DNA of 64,000 nt from Anaerolineales bacterium UBA2395 (GTDB taxonomy: Bacteria; Chloroflexota; Anaerolineae; Anaerolineales; Villigracilaceae). Positions 50,967 to 60,539 of the stretch are shown here, one piece after another. Below the pieces are notes generated by a model. The model saw only the letters and a list, made by a program, of their open reading frames with translations. It was not told the origin of the DNA and searched no databases. The first letter of the stretch is position 1. Each line of letters opens with the position of its first letter. Location: NCBI GenBank assembly GCA_002343775.1, contig DDSH01000030.1, positions 72,448-136,447 of the forward strand. The letters run 5' to 3'. The position numbers and the translations under genes are program-made.

Positions 50967-51650
50967 TTAGTCTACGAAGCGGTACTTAATCAACGCCCAG
51001 ACTGCCTCAAAAGCGTCGTGGAGTTTGATCTTTTTGCCTTGCGAGTAATCGCGCGGGTTGAAGGTGATCGGCACTTCGAAGATGCGGTATTTCCGCTTGA
51101 GGATCTTGGCGGTGAATTCCGGCTCGAAGTTAAAACTGTTGGCGTGGATGGTCAGGCCGTTGATGACTTCCTTGCGGAAGACCTTGTAGCCTGTTTCCAT
51201 ATCCGTGAGGATGGTGTCGTACAGGATATTCGTGAAGAAGGTCAGCATTTTGTTTGCCACCATGTGCCAGAACATGGTCACACGATGGGCTCTTCCAAGA
51301 AAGCGCGAACCATAGACAACATCGGCAAGACCCTCCTGGATGGGTTTGAGCAGTTCCGGGTAGTCGCGTGGATCGTATTCCAGATCGGCATCCTGAATCA
51401 GCAGTACATCGCCGGTTGCGGCTCCCATTCCGGTGCGAACCGCCGCGCCCTTACCCTGATTTTTCTCATGCAGAATGACGCGCACGCCCTTCTTCCCGTC
51501 CAGTTTGGGGAGCAGGTCGCGGGTTCCATCCTTGGAGCCATCGTCGACGACGACGATCTCGTGGGCAAGTTTTGTGTCTTGCACACGCTTTAGAATGGTT
51601 TCGATACTTTCAACTTCATTGTAAACGGGGATAATGACAGATAGTTTCAT
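50967..51650 (-). CDS. Family 2 glycosyltransferase
   Basis: Predicted 227 residues, no membrane helix. KLSVIIPVYNEVESIETIL, EIVVVDDGSKDGTRDLL, NQGKGAAVRTGMGAATGDVLLIQDADLEYDP are GT2 motifs with the nucleotide- and metal-binding acidic residues. Similar short proteins are dolichol- or undecaprenyl-phosphate sugar transferases (DPM1-like). Start at 51650; on the minus strand TATAAT ends 9 bases before this ATG. The acceptor is unknown. Confidence 0.93.
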   Translation of the reverse strand: MKLSVIIPVYNEVESIETILKRVQDTKLAHEIVVVDDGSKDGTRDLLPKLDGKKGVRVILHEKNQGKGAAVRTGMGAATGDVLLIQDADLEYDPRDYPELLKPIQEGLADVVYGSRFLGRAHRVTMFWHMVANKMLTFFTNILYDTILTDMETGYKVFRKEVINGLTIHANSFNFEPEFTAKILKRKYRIFEVPITFNPRDYSQGKKIKLHDAFEAVWALIKYRFVD

Positions 51651-51659
51651 GGCGGCTGG

Positions 51660-51684
51660 ATTATAAACGAAAAGAAGTATAATC
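51660..51684. promoter_or_regulatory. Back-to-back -10 elements of GT2 and AAA-ATPase genes
   Basis: TATAAT on the minus strand (51660-51665) lies 9 bases before the GT2 ATG at 51650. A separate TATAAT on the plus strand (51679-51684) lies 43 bases before the AAA-ATPase ATG. Confidence 0.5.
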
Positions 51685-51727
51685 GGCATGTCGAGCCGAC
51701 ACTTTATTCCCTGGAATTGGACTCATT

Positions 51728-53053
51728 ATGACGAGACAAACTGGACAAATATCCGGCGCGGTGGGTGGGTTTACCCCTCCGCAGATCAACAGCCTCGAAG
51801 ATACGGGGCTTTCCCCTCTATGGCTGCAAGACCTCATTCTTAAAGTATTGTATTTTCGTGGTTATTTGACGGGCTTCAAGATTTCCGAAGAAATCACCCT
51901 GCCTTTTGCCGGTGTGACCGATCAATTGCTCACCACCCTGAAACAGGAAAAACTCATCGAGGTGAAATCGTCGCAAGGCGGTTTGGGTGAGGGCGCCTAT
52001 ACGTATGGCATCACTGGCGCGGGCATCATTCGCGCGAGGGAAGCGTTGGAGCGCAGCCAGTACGCAGGACCGGCTCCCGTCCCGTTCGAAGTCTATAACG
52101 AAGCCATCCGCCGCCAGAAAAGCGGGCGGCTCACCGTCACCACGCGCACGATGCGCCAGATCCTTTCCCAATTGGTGATCTCCGAATCCACCTTCCAGCG
52201 GCTCGGACCGGCGCTCAACTCCGGTACATCCATTTTCATGTACGGACCTCCCGGCAACGGCAAAACCAGCATCGCCCGCTCGTTTGGGAATCTGATTCTC
52301 AGCCAGAACATGTATATCCCCTATGCATTGTCGTTGGATGGTCAGGTCATCAAAGTGTACGATGCGGTCAGCCATAGCCTGGCACCTGACACGGATGCCA
52401 ACTCCGGTCCCACCGGAAATCTGCGATCCAATACCCGCCGCGACCCGCGTTGGGTGAAGATTCGCCGTCCGTTTATCGTCGTTGGTGGTGAGTTGAACCT
52501 TGAAGGTCTCGACCTCGTTTTCGACGACACCACCAAATTCTACGAAGCGCCGTTTCAGGTCAAAGCCAATGGTGGTATTTTGCTGATCGACGACTTTGGT
52601 CGTCAGCAGGTGCGCCCGCGTGACCTGCTCAACCGTTGGATCGTCCCACTCGAAAACCGTGTCGATTATTTACGTTTGCACACAGGTCGCAAAGTGGAAG
52701 TTCCCTTTGATGTACTCATCATTTTCTCCACCAACCTGCCGCCAAAAGACTTGGTCGATGAAGCCTTCCTGCGCCGCTTGCGCCACAAGGTTGAGATCGG
52801 CGATCCCTCCTTCGAGGAATATCGCGAAATTTTCAAACGCGTCTCACAGGACAAGCGCATCGAATACAACGATCAAGGACTGGCGTATCTCTTACAGGAA
52901 TGGTACATCAAACGAAACCGGAAACTGCGCGCTTCGCATCCGCGCGATTTGTGTGACCAGATCATTGACATCTCTTCGTACCTTGCCGTACAACCTTCAA
53001 TGTCACGTGAGATGATTGACCGCGCCGCCAAAGCCTATTTTGTGGACATTTAA
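51728..53053 (+). CDS. AAA-type ATPase with N-terminal winged-helix-like domain
   Basis: Predicted 441 residues. The N-terminal part (about 28-105: PLWLQDLILKVLYFRGYLTGFKISEEI...DQLLTTLKQEKLIEVKSSQGG) looks like a winged helix. An AAA core follows with Walker A GPPGNGKT at 173-180, Walker B GGILLIDDFG, sensor FSTNLPPKDLVDEAFLRRLRHKVEI and a C-terminal helical lid. It differs from MoxR and RuvB. I do not know its substrate. It lies 34 bases upstream of a GDPD gene and may share its transcript. The region includes an insertion VVGGELNLEGLDLVF before Walker B. Confidence 0.82.
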   Translation: MTRQTGQISGAVGGFTPPQINSLEDTGLSPLWLQDLILKVLYFRGYLTGFKISEEITLPFAGVTDQLLTTLKQEKLIEVKSSQGGLGEGAYTYGITGAGIIRAREALERSQYAGPAPVPFEVYNEAIRRQKSGRLTVTTRTMRQILSQLVISESTFQRLGPALNSGTSIFMYGPPGNGKTSIARSFGNLILSQNMYIPYALSLDGQVIKVYDAVSHSLAPDTDANSGPTGNLRSNTRRDPRWVKIRRPFIVVGGELNLEGLDLVFDDTTKFYEAPFQVKANGGILLIDDFGRQQVRPRDLLNRWIVPLENRVDYLRLHTGRKVEVPFDVLIIFSTNLPPKDLVDEAFLRRLRHKVEIGDPSFEEYREIFKRVSQDKRIEYNDQGLAYLLQEWYIKRNRKLRASHPRDLCDQIIDISSYLAVQPSMSREMIDRAAKAYFVDI

Positions 53054-53087
53054 TCCGCTTCGCACTGGACCTCGAACCTGACCCATC

Positions 53088-53840
53088 ATGCTGGAAAATT
53101 TCCCCACCCCCATCCTTCTCGCTCATCGCGGTGACCTGGCAAATGCGCCGGAAAATACGCTGCCTTCCTTCTCCCAAGCCATCCAAAAAGGCGCGGACGG
53201 CGTCGAATTGGACGCCAAACTGACTGCTGATGGGCATGTGGTCGTCTTTCACGACATGACCGTGGAACGCACCACCAACGGCAGTGGCAAAGTCGCTTCG
53301 TTCACGCTGGAAGCCATCCGTGAGTTGGATGCGGGCGCATGGTTCGACTCTCAGTTTGCCGGTACGAAAGTTCCGCTGCTTGAGGAAGTCTTTGAAACCG
53401 TGGGCAGGGAAAAACTCATCAATATCGAGTTAACCAACTATTCCACCCCGAAAGACGGTCTGACAGAAAAAGTCTGTGAACTCATCAAACGGCACAACAA
53501 CCAGAAACAGATTCTCTTCTCGTCCTTCTTCTCATCCAATTTGAAGATCGCGGCGCAACTCTTCCCTGAAATTCCACGGGGATTGCTTGCCATGCCGGGC
53601 TGGCTCGGCTTGTGGGCGAGGTCGTTCGGGTTCATGTTCGGTGATTATCAGGCATTGCATCCGCATATTTCCAGCGTGAGCCGCGAGCAGGTGGCGCGTG
53701 CCCATCGTCTCAAACGCCGGGTACATGTCTGGACGGCGAACACGCCAGAGGAGGTCAGCCGCCTCAAAGATTGGGGTGTGGATGGCATCTTTACCGATGA
53801 CCCGGCTGCGGCGGTCCGGGCGCTTGGGAGGGGTGGGTGA
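53088..53840 (+). CDS. Glycerophosphodiester phosphodiesterase
   Basis: Predicted 250 residues. LAHRGDLANAPENTLPSFSQAI holds the catalytic His and the Asn/Glu metal ligands; GVELDAKLTADGHVVVFHDMTVERTTNGSG completes the active site. The C-terminal WTANTPEEVSRLKDWGVDGIFTDDP is also standard. It hydrolyses glycerophosphodiesters to glycerol-3-phosphate and an alcohol. No signal peptide, so cytoplasmic. Follows the AAA ATPase by 34 bases. Confidence 0.94.
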   Translation: MLENFPTPILLAHRGDLANAPENTLPSFSQAIQKGADGVELDAKLTADGHVVVFHDMTVERTTNGSGKVASFTLEAIRELDAGAWFDSQFAGTKVPLLEEVFETVGREKLINIELTNYSTPKDGLTEKVCELIKRHNNQKQILFSSFFSSNLKIAAQLFPEIPRGLLAMPGWLGLWARSFGFMFGDYQALHPHISSVSREQVARAHRLKRRVHVWTANTPEEVSRLKDWGVDGIFTDDPAAAVRALGRGG

Positions 53841-53952
53841 AACTTTCCGAATGGCAGGATCAGGCTCAAGTCAGGTGTGAAGCGGAATCGACGTCGTTCA
53901 AAGAGCGGCGTCCATTTTGTCTTAAATCTGACTTGTGATATAAGAGGGGACG

Positions 53953-56685
53953 ATGCGTATTTTCCGAATCCTGTTTTTGTTTGTTTTTATCGCTTCGGCG
54001 TTTCCCGCCGCAGTGCAGGCGCAGACAGCCACACCGCCTGCCGCGGCACGGCTTGCTTTCGAGTCGATGACGCCCGAGGAACGGGTGGGGCAGCTATTTC
54101 TGGTTACCTTTATGGGGACCGACACCAGCCCGGATTCACAGATCTACAATCTTGTCAACCGTTACCATGTTGGTGGGGTGGTTTTGCTTTCGGAAAATGA
54201 TAATTTCACGGCAGATACCCTGACGCAGACCCGGTTGCTGACCGAGAGCCTGCAGCGGATGGAGTGGAACGCCACGGTGAATTATTCCACCGATGCTTCC
54301 GGCGTGACGAGAAAACCCGTATATGTTCCCCTGTTCGTTGGGGTTGCCCAGGAAGGGGATGGGTACCCGACCGACGAGATATTGAACGGGCTGACCCCCC
54401 TGCCCAGTGAAATGGCGATCGGCGCAACGTGGAACATGGAACTCGCTGCCGAGGTGGGCGAAGTGCGCGGGCGAGAACTTTCTACGCTTGGCTTTAATTT
54501 ATTTTTAGGACCTTCGCTCGATGTGCTGGAAATCTCATCCAGCCTTGGCGGGGATTTGGGCACGCGCATTTTTGGTGGTGACCCGTACTGGGTCGGCGAG
54601 ATGGGGCGCGCCTACGTGGAGGGTTTGCACGCTGGCAGCGACGGGCAACTTTTTGTGGTTGCCAAACATTTCCCGGGCGCGGGTGGCGCAGACCGGCTGC
54701 CTGAAGATGAAGTATCCACAGTGCGGAAATCGCTCGAGCAGCTCAAGCAGGTGGAACTGGCTCCGTTCGTCGCAGTAACGGGGAACGCGCTTTCCCCTGA
54801 AGCGCAGGTGGATGGGCTGCTTGTGTCTCACATTCGGTATCAAGGATTTCAAGGCAATATTCGCGCCACCACCAAGCCGATCAGTTTCGATGCGCAAGCT
54901 TTGAGCCAGATATTGGCCTTGCCACAGTTCCTGAGCTGGTACTCTGACGGCGGGCTGCTGGTCAGTGATAACATCGGCGCGAAGGCTGTCCGGGAATTTT
55001 ATGTGACGGGTGGCGGGCAGTTCTCGGCACGGAATGCGGCGCGCGATGCCTTCCTGGCGGGGAACGACCTTTTGTATCTTGGCAACGTCAAATCGGATGA
55101 TGCTCCCGATTCCTACACGACCGTGATTCGCATCCTCGAATTTTTCACGCAAAAATACCGCGAAGATGATGCATTTGCCCAACGGGTGGACGATTCCGTG
55201 ATGCGCATCCTGACCGCAAAGCTTGGCTTGTATGAAAATTTCACGTTATCCAATGTTACGCTCCCCGGCGCAGACCTTTCCGATATCGGCAATTCTTCCA
55301 GTGTGACCTTTTCTGTAGCGCGCAATGCCGCAACCCTTATCAGCCCCAGTCTCACAGATCTGACATCCATCCTGCCACTGCCGCCGCAAGCGAATGACCG
55401 CCTGGTTTTCATCACAGATTCGAGCAGTGTCCGGCAATGCGCGGAATGCCCACTTCAACCTTTGCTGGCGGAAGATGCGCTCGAATCGGTGGTGTTGCGG
55501 CTGTATGGTCCGCAGGGCGGCAATCAGGTGGAAAGTTTCAGGCTTGCCTCCTATTCCTTTGATAGTCTGTTGGCGTTGCTGGACACCCCGGATGACATGC
55601 AGTTCATGGCAGACGATCTTGAGGTCGCAGATTGGGTGGTCATCTCCATTACAGATGCATCCCGCAGCCAGCCCGACCTCATCAGCCGTTTCCTGCGTGA
55701 AAGACCCGACCTTATCCTGAACCGCAACGTCATTCTGTTTTCTTTCGGTGCACCGTATTACTTCGATACCACCACGCTTTCCAAATTCACCGCCTATTAC
55801 GCGCTTTACAGCAAACAGACCCAGTTCGTGGATGTGGCGGTCCGCCTGCTTTTTCAGGAACTGCCGCCGATCGGCTCATCCCCGGTTTCGATCCCCGCAG
55901 TGGGGTATGACCTGATCTCCGTCCTTGCACCGGAACCATCCCAGATCATCCCGATCTTTCTGGACCTTCCGCCTGTGCCGGTTACCCCAGGCTCGAATCT
56001 TACGCCGGAGCCCACCCCGATCCCGCTCTTCCAGATCGGCGATACCATTGCCATTCGCACCGGCGTCATTCGAGATCATAATGGACGCGCCGTCCCGGAT
56101 GGGACTGTGGTGCGGTTCTCGATGGTATTGACCGGTGAAGGCGGCGGTATTCTGCAACAGGTGGAATCGGTTACCACCCAGGGCGTGGCGCGCGCCTCCT
56201 TTGGTCTGGATAGACCGGGATTGCTCGAAATTCGCGTGTCCAGCGAGCCAGCGCTGATTTCTGAAGTGCTTCAATTGGATGTATCCCAATCTGGCGCGGT
56301 GGCGGTTACCGTGGTTGTACCTGAATTGACCCAGTCCATCGAACCGACTCCTGTACCCACCCCGATCATCGAAGAGGATGCCTATATCACGCTGCAGGGC
56401 TATCCGCGCGTTTCAGCGTGGTTCATTGCCATGCTGATCATCCTGTTGGGGTCCGGTATTATGTATGCCATTGCCTCACAATTCGTCCGACGACCATCAG
56501 CATTGCGCTGGTCGTTGGGCATTTTGCTGGGTGGCTTGGCTGCCTACAACCTGCTTGCATTTGGCGTCTTTGGTGTCCCCGTCTGGCTGGCAGAGACCGG
56601 ATTATCCGGCGCTATTCTGTTCACGCTTGCCGGGCAGGCATTTGGTTTTATGGGCGGCTGGCTCTGGTCGCGGACGGAAAAATAA
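53953..56685 (+). CDS. Exported GH3-like protein with altered active site and membrane tail
   Basis: Predicted 910 residues. Signal peptide 1-23 (AVQAQT). Residues 35-410 follow the NagZ/GH3 barrel (MTPEERVGQLFLVTFMGT, VGGVVLL, LSTLGFNLFLGPSLDV, AKHFPGAGG at 237-245, LVSDN at 336-340 with Asp339 in the nucleophile position). The Asp-His dyad loop of NagZ is missing: the aligned residues are Leu and Glu. A middle domain, a region resembling a Big/immunoglobulin-like module (RDHNGRAVPDGTVVRFSM) and about four C-terminal membrane helices follow. Activity is doubtful. An alternative role is peptidoglycan or glycan binding. Confidence 0.8.
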   Translation: MRIFRILFLFVFIASAFPAAVQAQTATPPAAARLAFESMTPEERVGQLFLVTFMGTDTSPDSQIYNLVNRYHVGGVVLLSENDNFTADTLTQTRLLTESLQRMEWNATVNYSTDASGVTRKPVYVPLFVGVAQEGDGYPTDEILNGLTPLPSEMAIGATWNMELAAEVGEVRGRELSTLGFNLFLGPSLDVLEISSSLGGDLGTRIFGGDPYWVGEMGRAYVEGLHAGSDGQLFVVAKHFPGAGGADRLPEDEVSTVRKSLEQLKQVELAPFVAVTGNALSPEAQVDGLLVSHIRYQGFQGNIRATTKPISFDAQALSQILALPQFLSWYSDGGLLVSDNIGAKAVREFYVTGGGQFSARNAARDAFLAGNDLLYLGNVKSDDAPDSYTTVIRILEFFTQKYREDDAFAQRVDDSVMRILTAKLGLYENFTLSNVTLPGADLSDIGNSSSVTFSVARNAATLISPSLTDLTSILPLPPQANDRLVFITDSSSVRQCAECPLQPLLAEDALESVVLRLYGPQGGNQVESFRLASYSFDSLLALLDTPDDMQFMADDLEVADWVVISITDASRSQPDLISRFLRERPDLILNRNVILFSFGAPYYFDTTTLSKFTAYYALYSKQTQFVDVAVRLLFQELPPIGSSPVSIPAVGYDLISVLAPEPSQIIPIFLDLPPVPVTPGSNLTPEPTPIPLFQIGDTIAIRTGVIRDHNGRAVPDGTVVRFSMVLTGEGGGILQQVESVTTQGVARASFGLDRPGLLEIRVSSEPALISEVLQLDVSQSGAVAVTVVVPELTQSIEPTPVPTPIIEEDAYITLQGYPRVSAWFIAMLIILLGSGIMYAIASQFVRRPSALRWSLGILLGGLAAYNLLAFGVFGVPVWLAETGLSGAILFTLAGQAFGFMGGWLWSRTEK

Positions 56686-56765
56686 AAATAGTACTTTCGA
56701 GTAGCTGATCCAATAGAGTTTGGTGATACCATGTCCTCTCAACTCTGTGGCAAGGAGAAACATTG

Positions 56766-57785
56766 ATGGAAGCCAACAACAAGAGCAGCAAGACCCACAA
56801 GGCAAAACAGCCCCCGATCCTGTTCGAGAAATCCCAGGCAATTATCAAGGAATTGAACAAGAGACTCGGTGGAACGCTAGTCACTTATTTCAATAACCCG
56901 CGCGGAAGCGTCTGCCATGACGATGTGCTGGCGCTGTTCGAACTTCTGGAGAAGATCGGGCATCAGGAAAAGATCTATCTGTTCATCAAATCCAGCGGCG
57001 GCAACGGGCAAGCCTCCCTGCGTATCGTCAATTTGCTGCGCCAGTATTGCCGTGAAGTGATCGCTGTCATTCCCTTGGAATGTGCCTCTGCCGCCACGAT
57101 GATCGCCCTGGGCGCCAACGAGATACACATGGGCCCGATGGCATACCTCACGCCCGTGGATACGTCCCTGACACACGCCCTTTCGCCCATCGACCGTGAC
57201 AATGACCGCGTCAGCGTCTCACTCGACGAGTTGACCCGCGTCGTCCGGTTGTGGCAATCTCAACGGTCCGACCAGAACGAAAACCCCTACCAGCAGCTCT
57301 TTCAGTATGTGCATCCACTGGTGATCGGCGCCGTCGATCGCGCCGAGTCGCTTTCCATCATGTTGTGTCGCGAACTTCTTGCTTATCACATCACCGAGGA
57401 AAGCAAACAAAGCGAGATCGCCAACGCGCTCAATGCCAAGTACCCCTCGCATGGCTACCCCATTTTGTTCGAAGAAGCAAAGCGCATCGGGCTGGCGGTC
57501 AGCCACCTTACGCCTGAGATCAATTCGCTCCTGCTCGAGTTGAACGAACTGTATAGCGAGATGGGACAGCGCGCCACCACCGACTTCGACGACACCCACG
57601 CACACGGCAACGAGATCCTCAACATCTGGGAATCGACCAATGTACTGGTCTATTACCAGCAAGACAAGGACTGGTTCTACCGAACCGAAGAACGCCGCTG
57701 GATCTCGCTCAACGACAACTCCAGTTGGCGGCGCATGATCAAAGAGGGGAACAAAGTGCAAAAATCCATTTTGCATATTGCGTAA
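56766..57785 (+). CDS. SDH-family serine protease (ClpP/SppA superfamily)
   Basis: Predicted 339 residues. A Gly-rich oxyanion strand (KIYLFIKSSGGNGQASLRIVNLLR) and the Ser nucleophile segment IPLECASAATMIALGANEIHMGP, followed by the proline/aspartate TPVD, match the serine dehydrogenase proteinase family (PF01972), related to SppA and ClpP. No signal peptide or membrane helix, so cytoplasmic. ATG at 56766 is used; a TTG three bases before is an alternative, both after AAGGAG. Single-gene unit; substrate unknown. Confidence 0.78.
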   Translation: MEANNKSSKTHKAKQPPILFEKSQAIIKELNKRLGGTLVTYFNNPRGSVCHDDVLALFELLEKIGHQEKIYLFIKSSGGNGQASLRIVNLLRQYCREVIAVIPLECASAATMIALGANEIHMGPMAYLTPVDTSLTHALSPIDRDNDRVSVSLDELTRVVRLWQSQRSDQNENPYQQLFQYVHPLVIGAVDRAESLSIMLCRELLAYHITEESKQSEIANALNAKYPSHGYPILFEEAKRIGLAVSHLTPEINSLLLELNELYSEMGQRATTDFDDTHAHGNEILNIWESTNVLVYYQQDKDWFYRTEERRWISLNDNSSWRRMIKEGNKVQKSILHIA

Positions 57786-57793
57786 AACTTCAC

Positions 57794-57820
57794 AGGGCGT
57801 ACCCAACACGGGTACGCCCT
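57794..57820 (+). terminator. Terminator after the SDH-family gene
   Basis: AGGGCGTACCC pairs with GGGTACGCCCT around AACAC. The T-run is weak (CGAAATTT). Confidence 0.75.
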
Positions 57821-57946
57821 CGAAATTTAATCCAAAGTCGTATTTTGCAAAACCTTTGCAAAATCTGTGCATTCTGGTAGAATGTGGATATCGAATTTTT
57901 AGAGTCCGTGTCTCCCCGGCGCGGATTTATACTGCAAAGGATTTTC

Positions 57947-58546
57947 ATGGCTACCCATCCTCATCTCAAATTCAATGACCCCGCTCCAGATGTTTCCCTG
58001 CTGGATGCGAACGGCAATCCCGTTCAACTTTCCTCATTTTGGAAGAAAAACATCCTTGTGCTGGCATTCACACGCCATTTTGGATGTCCGCAATGCAAGG
58101 AGATGGTAGACCAGCTGATCGACACGCATCAAGCCCTGACCGGAAAAGGGATGCGCCTCGTCATCGTTTCACACGCCTCAGCCGAATCTGCCAAAGCCTT
58201 CTGCGACCAGCGCGCCCCCAGCGCCACCTGTCTTGCCGACCCAGATCGTTCCGCCTACCGCGCCTACGGTTTGTATCGCGGCTCGGTCTGGCAGACATTG
58301 CTCTCCCCTCGCATCTGGCGCTCAAACCGCAGGCTTGCCCGCGCAAAGGGGTACAAACCCGAAGTTCCGCCCGCCGGGCAGGATGCCTATCAAATGTCTG
58401 GCACCTTCATCATCGGCACAGACGGACGCATCCGCCTGCCGTATTACTACGAAGACATCGCCGACCACCCGCCTGTAGATCTGCTCTTGCACGGCATCAT
58501 GGGAGTGGATTGGAGCAAACCATTCGACTCGAAACCGCTCGTTTGA
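57947..58546 (+). CDS. Peroxiredoxin-like (AhpC/TSA) protein
   Basis: Predicted 199 residues with a thioredoxin fold. LKFNDPAPDVSLLDANGNPVQLSSFWKK is the N-terminal Prx pattern; VLAFTRHFGCPQCKEMVDQL places Cys47 and Cys50 as a CxxC pair, as in the PRXL2-like group rather than the TxxC of classic peroxiredoxins. A thiol reductase or peroxidase role is likely. Start at MATHPHL after AAAGGATTTTC. It precedes the ABC permease gene by 13 bases and may be in its operon. Confidence 0.85.
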   Translation: MATHPHLKFNDPAPDVSLLDANGNPVQLSSFWKKNILVLAFTRHFGCPQCKEMVDQLIDTHQALTGKGMRLVIVSHASAESAKAFCDQRAPSATCLADPDRSAYRAYGLYRGSVWQTLLSPRIWRSNRRLARAKGYKPEVPPAGQDAYQMSGTFIIGTDGRIRLPYYYEDIADHPPVDLLLHGIMGVDWSKPFDSKPLV

Positions 58547-58559
58547 GCATGAAAGAAGT

Positions 58560-59723
58560 ATGATGAAAAATTTCACCCTGGCAACTTATCTCGCGATCAA
58601 GGAGGTCGTACGCAATCGCGGACGGTTCTTCCTCGTCGCTTTGGTCATCGCGCTCATCACCTTGCTGGTGTTGTTCATCGCAGCCCTGGGCGAAGGGCTC
58701 GCCAATGGCAACCGTCAATATGTCGCCAATCTGGATGCGCAGCTCGTCGTCTTTTTGGAAAAGTCCGATTACATTATTTCCTCCAGCCGCCTGGAGACGA
58801 ACACCGCCCGTTCCATTCGCCGTGTCGAAGGCGTGGACGATGCCGGTGCAGTCTATACCTCATCCACCGAAATCGTCTCGCTTCCCGAACCGTTGAAGGT
58901 GTCGCTGCTTGGCGCGGAGCCGGGCAGACCCGGTATGCCGCCCGTCGTGGCAGGACGCGAATTCCGCAGCGGCGAAGCCCGCGAAACGGTCATCGACCAA
59001 CAGGTGGCGTTTCGGAGCGGGATCCAAATTGGTGATGTGATCGAGATCCGCTCCACACAGGGTGTGGACGACGAATTCTTTGAACTGAAGGTCGTTGGCT
59101 TGGTCAGCGGACAATCCTACTTCTTCCAGCCGACCATCTTCGTCCCGCCTTCGACGTGGGAGAAGATCCGCCCGCAGTCTGACTCTGAATTGAGCAGTGA
59201 CACGCCTTTTCCGAACATCGTCGCTGTGCGGTTGACCGACCCCTCTCAAGCAGACATGATGATGACCCGTCTTGTGGAGCGCGTCCCGAACATTGAGGTC
59301 ACAGATATCGAGACGACCATCAACAACATACCCGGTTATTCCGCTCAACAAGGGACGGTGCAGGCGCAAGGCTTCTTCACCTTGCTGATCGGTATCCTCG
59401 TCATTGGCGGTTTCTTTCAGATCCAAATTTTGCAAAAAGTTCCGCAGATCGGCGTGTTGAAAGCCATTGGCTCGTCCAATGGGATGGTGGGGCTGTCAGC
59501 GGTGATCCAGATCATCATCGTGACGGCGCTCGGCGTCGGGATCGGAGGCGGATTGACCTATCTGTTCTCGCTCGGCTTTCCGCCGACCATTCCGCTTGTT
59601 TTCAATGGCGCTCGGTCGCTGATCGCCGTCGCATTATTGCTTTCCATTGGTCCTGTCGGCGGGATGGTATCCATCATTTATGCTGTTCGCATTGAGCCGC
59701 TCAAGGCGCTTAGGTTAGGGTAG
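58560..59723 (+). CDS. MacB/FtsX-type ABC transporter permease
   Basis: Predicted 387 residues. N-terminal membrane helix (FFLVALVIALITLLVLFIAAL), a periplasmic-type domain (about 45-265) and three C-terminal helices (FFTLLIGILVIGGFFQIQIL..., IIIVTALGVGIGGGLTYL, LIAVALLLSIGPVGGMVSIIYAV) ending IEPLKALRLG, the standard FtsX/MacB layout. It works with the ATPase 2 bases downstream. Such systems transduce force to the outside or export peptides and lipids; no outer-membrane partner is here. Confidence 0.92.
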   Translation: MMKNFTLATYLAIKEVVRNRGRFFLVALVIALITLLVLFIAALGEGLANGNRQYVANLDAQLVVFLEKSDYIISSSRLETNTARSIRRVEGVDDAGAVYTSSTEIVSLPEPLKVSLLGAEPGRPGMPPVVAGREFRSGEARETVIDQQVAFRSGIQIGDVIEIRSTQGVDDEFFELKVVGLVSGQSYFFQPTIFVPPSTWEKIRPQSDSELSSDTPFPNIVAVRLTDPSQADMMMTRLVERVPNIEVTDIETTINNIPGYSAQQGTVQAQGFFTLLIGILVIGGFFQIQILQKVPQIGVLKAIGSSNGMVGLSAVIQIIIVTALGVGIGGGLTYLFSLGFPPTIPLVFNGARSLIAVALLLSIGPVGGMVSIIYAVRIEPLKALRLG

Positions 59724-59725
59724 TC

Positions 59726-60454
<729 letters not shown>

Positions 60455-60468
60455 CTCATACCCACACC

Positions 60469-60511
60469 AACCAAAAAGGCATCCCGAGATAATCAGGATG
60501 CCTTTTTGGTT
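60469..60511. terminator. Bidirectional terminator between ABC ATPase and glnA
   Basis: AACCAAAAAGGCATCC (60469-60484) pairs with GGATGCCTTTTTGGTT (60496-60511) around an 11-base loop, for two convergent genes. Confidence 0.92.
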
Positions 60512-60539
60512 ACTACTTACGGAACGCTATTCACCGTCT

